A stretch of 33,706 bases of DNA from Saprospiraceae bacterium (GTDB lineage: Bacteria; Bacteroidota; Bacteroidia; Chitinophagales; Saprospiraceae): positions 1 through 33,706 of the forward strand of contig JALVES010000170.1 in assembly GCA_027030635.1 (NCBI GenBank), in the 5' to 3' direction. The translations under genes were made by a program, and so were the position numbers. Positions 33,394 to 33,706 of the stretch are shown one piece after another. A model generated the notes under the pieces. It did no database searches and was not told where the DNA came from. It saw only the letters and a list, made by a program, of their open reading frames with translations. Numbering within the stretch: the stretch's first letter is position 1; every line of letters starts with the position of its first letter.

Positions 33394-33706
33394 TTTCGAC
33401 CCAGCACGCTTGGCCGCGCGGCTCAAGCACCTTTGGGTCTTCGTATCATACGCGGTGATTTCGACTGCGCTTGCAGCGCGCTCAATCACCTTAGGGTACA
33501 TATCAGGCGCGGTGATTTCGACCCCGCCCGCCCGGGCCCGCGCAGCTCAATCACCTTATTTCGACCCCGCCCGCTCGGGGCCGCGCAGCTCAATCACCTT
33601 ATTTCGACCCTGCCCGCCTGGCCGGCGCAGCTCAATCACCTCAAGGCAGGATAAAACCAACGCCCTTCCCCCCGGCGATTGAGCAGCGAAGCGTAGTCGA
33701 AATCAG
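33385..33706. repeat. Hairpin-repeat array overlapping the thrC stop codon
   Basis: Five forward units begin at 33385, 33450, 33507, 33558 and 33601 (starts of the conserved unit; the last two lack the left spacer and GGTG arm). Spacings are 65 and 57 bp, then the ATTTCGAC-to-ATTTCGAC distance is 43 bp twice. After the last unit comes a linker (GCCCTTCCCCCCGG) and an inverted unit GGCGATTGAGC...GTCGAAATCAG at the window edge, the same arrangement as inside thrC (linker GCCCTTCTCCCCGG, inverted unit at 32850). The first unit supplies the thrC TGA. No coding gene is supported in this stretch; the ORFs listed there read the repeats. Confidence 0.8.

Noticed and set aside
33385-33706. CRISPR array
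   Set aside because: Unit spacing is irregular (65, 57, 43, 43 bp), spacers between arms are similar and not unique, one unit is inverted, and no cas genes are in the window.
33385-33706. Integron attC cassette array
   Set aside because: Units are imperfect palindromes of suitable size, but no RYYYAAC/GTTRRRY core sites, no cassette ORFs between units and no integrase are seen.

Overview
The window looks like a chromosomal segment of a Bacteroidota bacterium, most plausibly from the Saprospiria/Chitinophagales side of the phylum (inference from style, not from a marker phylogeny). Reasons: several secreted proteins end in type IX secretion (T9SS) type-A sorting domains, promoter-like sites follow the Bacteroidota TTG-N~20-TAnnTTTG form, Shine-Dalgarno sequences are not obvious, and typical Bacteroidota proteins are present (fused aspartokinase-homoserine dehydrogenase ThrA, a DUF4175-type protein).

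Layout. (1) 1-6824, minus strand: a tandem family of ~855-aa Ycf48/Asp-box repeat proteins with T9SS tails (one truncated by the window edge, two complete), then a short FG-GAP T9SS protein. An exact direct repeat of at least 1165 bp with a 2856-bp period marks a very recent tandem duplication. (2) 6865-11685, minus: an uncharacterised cytoplasmic protein (possibly DUF3843), a parallel beta-helix T9SS protein and a secreted serine beta-lactamase/esterase-type T9SS protein with a well-formed promoter. (3) 11782-14277, minus: a GT2 glycosyltransferase and a GT-C-like membrane glycosyltransferase, apparently one operon. (4) 14278-14667: a divergent, structure-rich intergenic region with two long perfect hairpins, an alternating CG run, a good promoter and a leader folded into about five hairpins. 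(5) 14668-23505, plus: yifB, mnmG, an overlapping polysaccharide flippase, a Wzz-like protein and a lipoprotein M1 aminopeptidase. (6) 23563-28078, plus: a large membrane-anchored coiled-coil DUF4175-like protein, a possible 29-codon ORF, an RsbW-type anti-sigma kinase and ybeY. (7) 28212-33393, plus: thrA-thrB-thrC, the route from aspartate to threonine.

The most interesting part is the right end. thrC carries a 429-bp in-frame insertion (143 codons) built from a ~63-bp hairpin-forming repeat. It is bounded by two copies of a 16-bp sequence whose core GTTCCACGTGGAAC equals a known bacterial parS core. Removing the insert gives a ThrC of 436 aa, the usual family length, and all recognisable catalytic motifs lie outside it. 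The same repeat family forms an array from the last codons of thrC to the window end and supplies the thrC stop codon. Both arrays contain a forward-unit run, a conserved ~30-bp linker and an inverted unit. This looks like a protein-coding-compatible palindromic repeat, comparable in logic to the Rickettsia palindromic elements but with a different sequence.

All identities, alignments and coordinates were read by eye; no database search or folding program was run.
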